Below, piece after piece: positions 63,991 through 64,000 of a stretch of 64,000 bases of DNA (its first letter is position 1; each line of letters starts with the position of its first letter). The translations under genes were made by a program, and so were the position numbers. Source of the stretch: Butyrivibrio sp. (lineage in GTDB: Bacteria > Bacillota > Clostridia > Lachnospirales > Lachnospiraceae); NCBI GenBank assembly GCA_015056575.1, contig SVGA01000007.1, positions 106,938 through 170,937 on the forward strand. Direction: 5' to 3'. The notes under the pieces were generated by a model, which did no database searches, was not told the DNA's origin, and saw only the letters and a list, made by a program, of their open reading frames with translations.

Positions 63991-64000
63991 TCTCGCGAAA

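Overview
The window looks like chromosomal DNA of a low/mid-GC Gram-positive anaerobe of the Lachnospiraceae, most like Butyrivibrio or Pseudobutyrivibrio. This is inferred from the fmt-rsmB-rlmN-prpC-prkC-rsgA order, Clostridia-type oxidoreductases, a GlgC/GlgD pair, BioY/ECF transporters, a secreted galactanase with C-terminal cell-wall-binding repeats, and several membrane chemoreceptors. No IS element, prophage, CRISPR array, rRNA or tRNA was seen.

Layout. 1-7.8 kb: a housekeeping operon (fmt 3' end, zinc metallopeptidase, rsmB, rlmN, prpC, PASTA kinase, rsgA, histidine phosphatase). 7.9-16.2 kb: an HD-GYP protein whose N-terminus resembles an ECF transporter S component, then a patatin, a 2-enoate-reductase-type flavoenzyme, a GH13 enzyme and an M3 peptidase. 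16.3-23.6 kb: a complete oligopeptide-type ABC importer whose binding protein and OppC permease are both enlarged. 23.7-26.5 kb: a 937-residue Fe-S/FAD oxidoreductase. 26.6-32.1 kb: a lipoprotein, two small genes and two chemoreceptors. 32.4-40.5 kb: a small gene, then a 2,621-residue repeat-rich surface protein. 40.5-44.4 kb: two intergenic tandem-repeat arrays flank glgCD and a glycosyltransferase. 44.5-52.3 kb: a four-gene signalling cluster in which the GGDEF/EAL modules look catalytically degenerate, around one hybrid kinase and a double-receiver protein. 52.5-56.2 kb: a GH53 galactanase behind an unusual leader. 56.3-59.9 kb: NUDIX and MATE genes, then a promoter-leader-terminator unit in front of a nucleoside hydrolase and an ECF S component. 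59.9-63.9 kb: SDR/corA, nudC, a BirA-like protein, a perfect BirA-type operator and bioY.

Most notable candidates: (i) a possible queuosine/queuine salvage unit under a preQ1-like leader (58.1-59.9 kb); (ii) a BirA paralogue with altered ligase motifs and no C-terminal domain, next to a palindromic operator for bioY; (iii) the degenerate GGDEF/EAL signalling cluster next to the galactanase; (iv) an HD-GYP protein that seems to use a transporter-type domain as its sensor; (v) the YDG-repeat surface protein with a doubled C-terminal VLG..RGR motif; (vi) two related intergenic repeat arrays. All function calls come from reading motifs; no database search was run.
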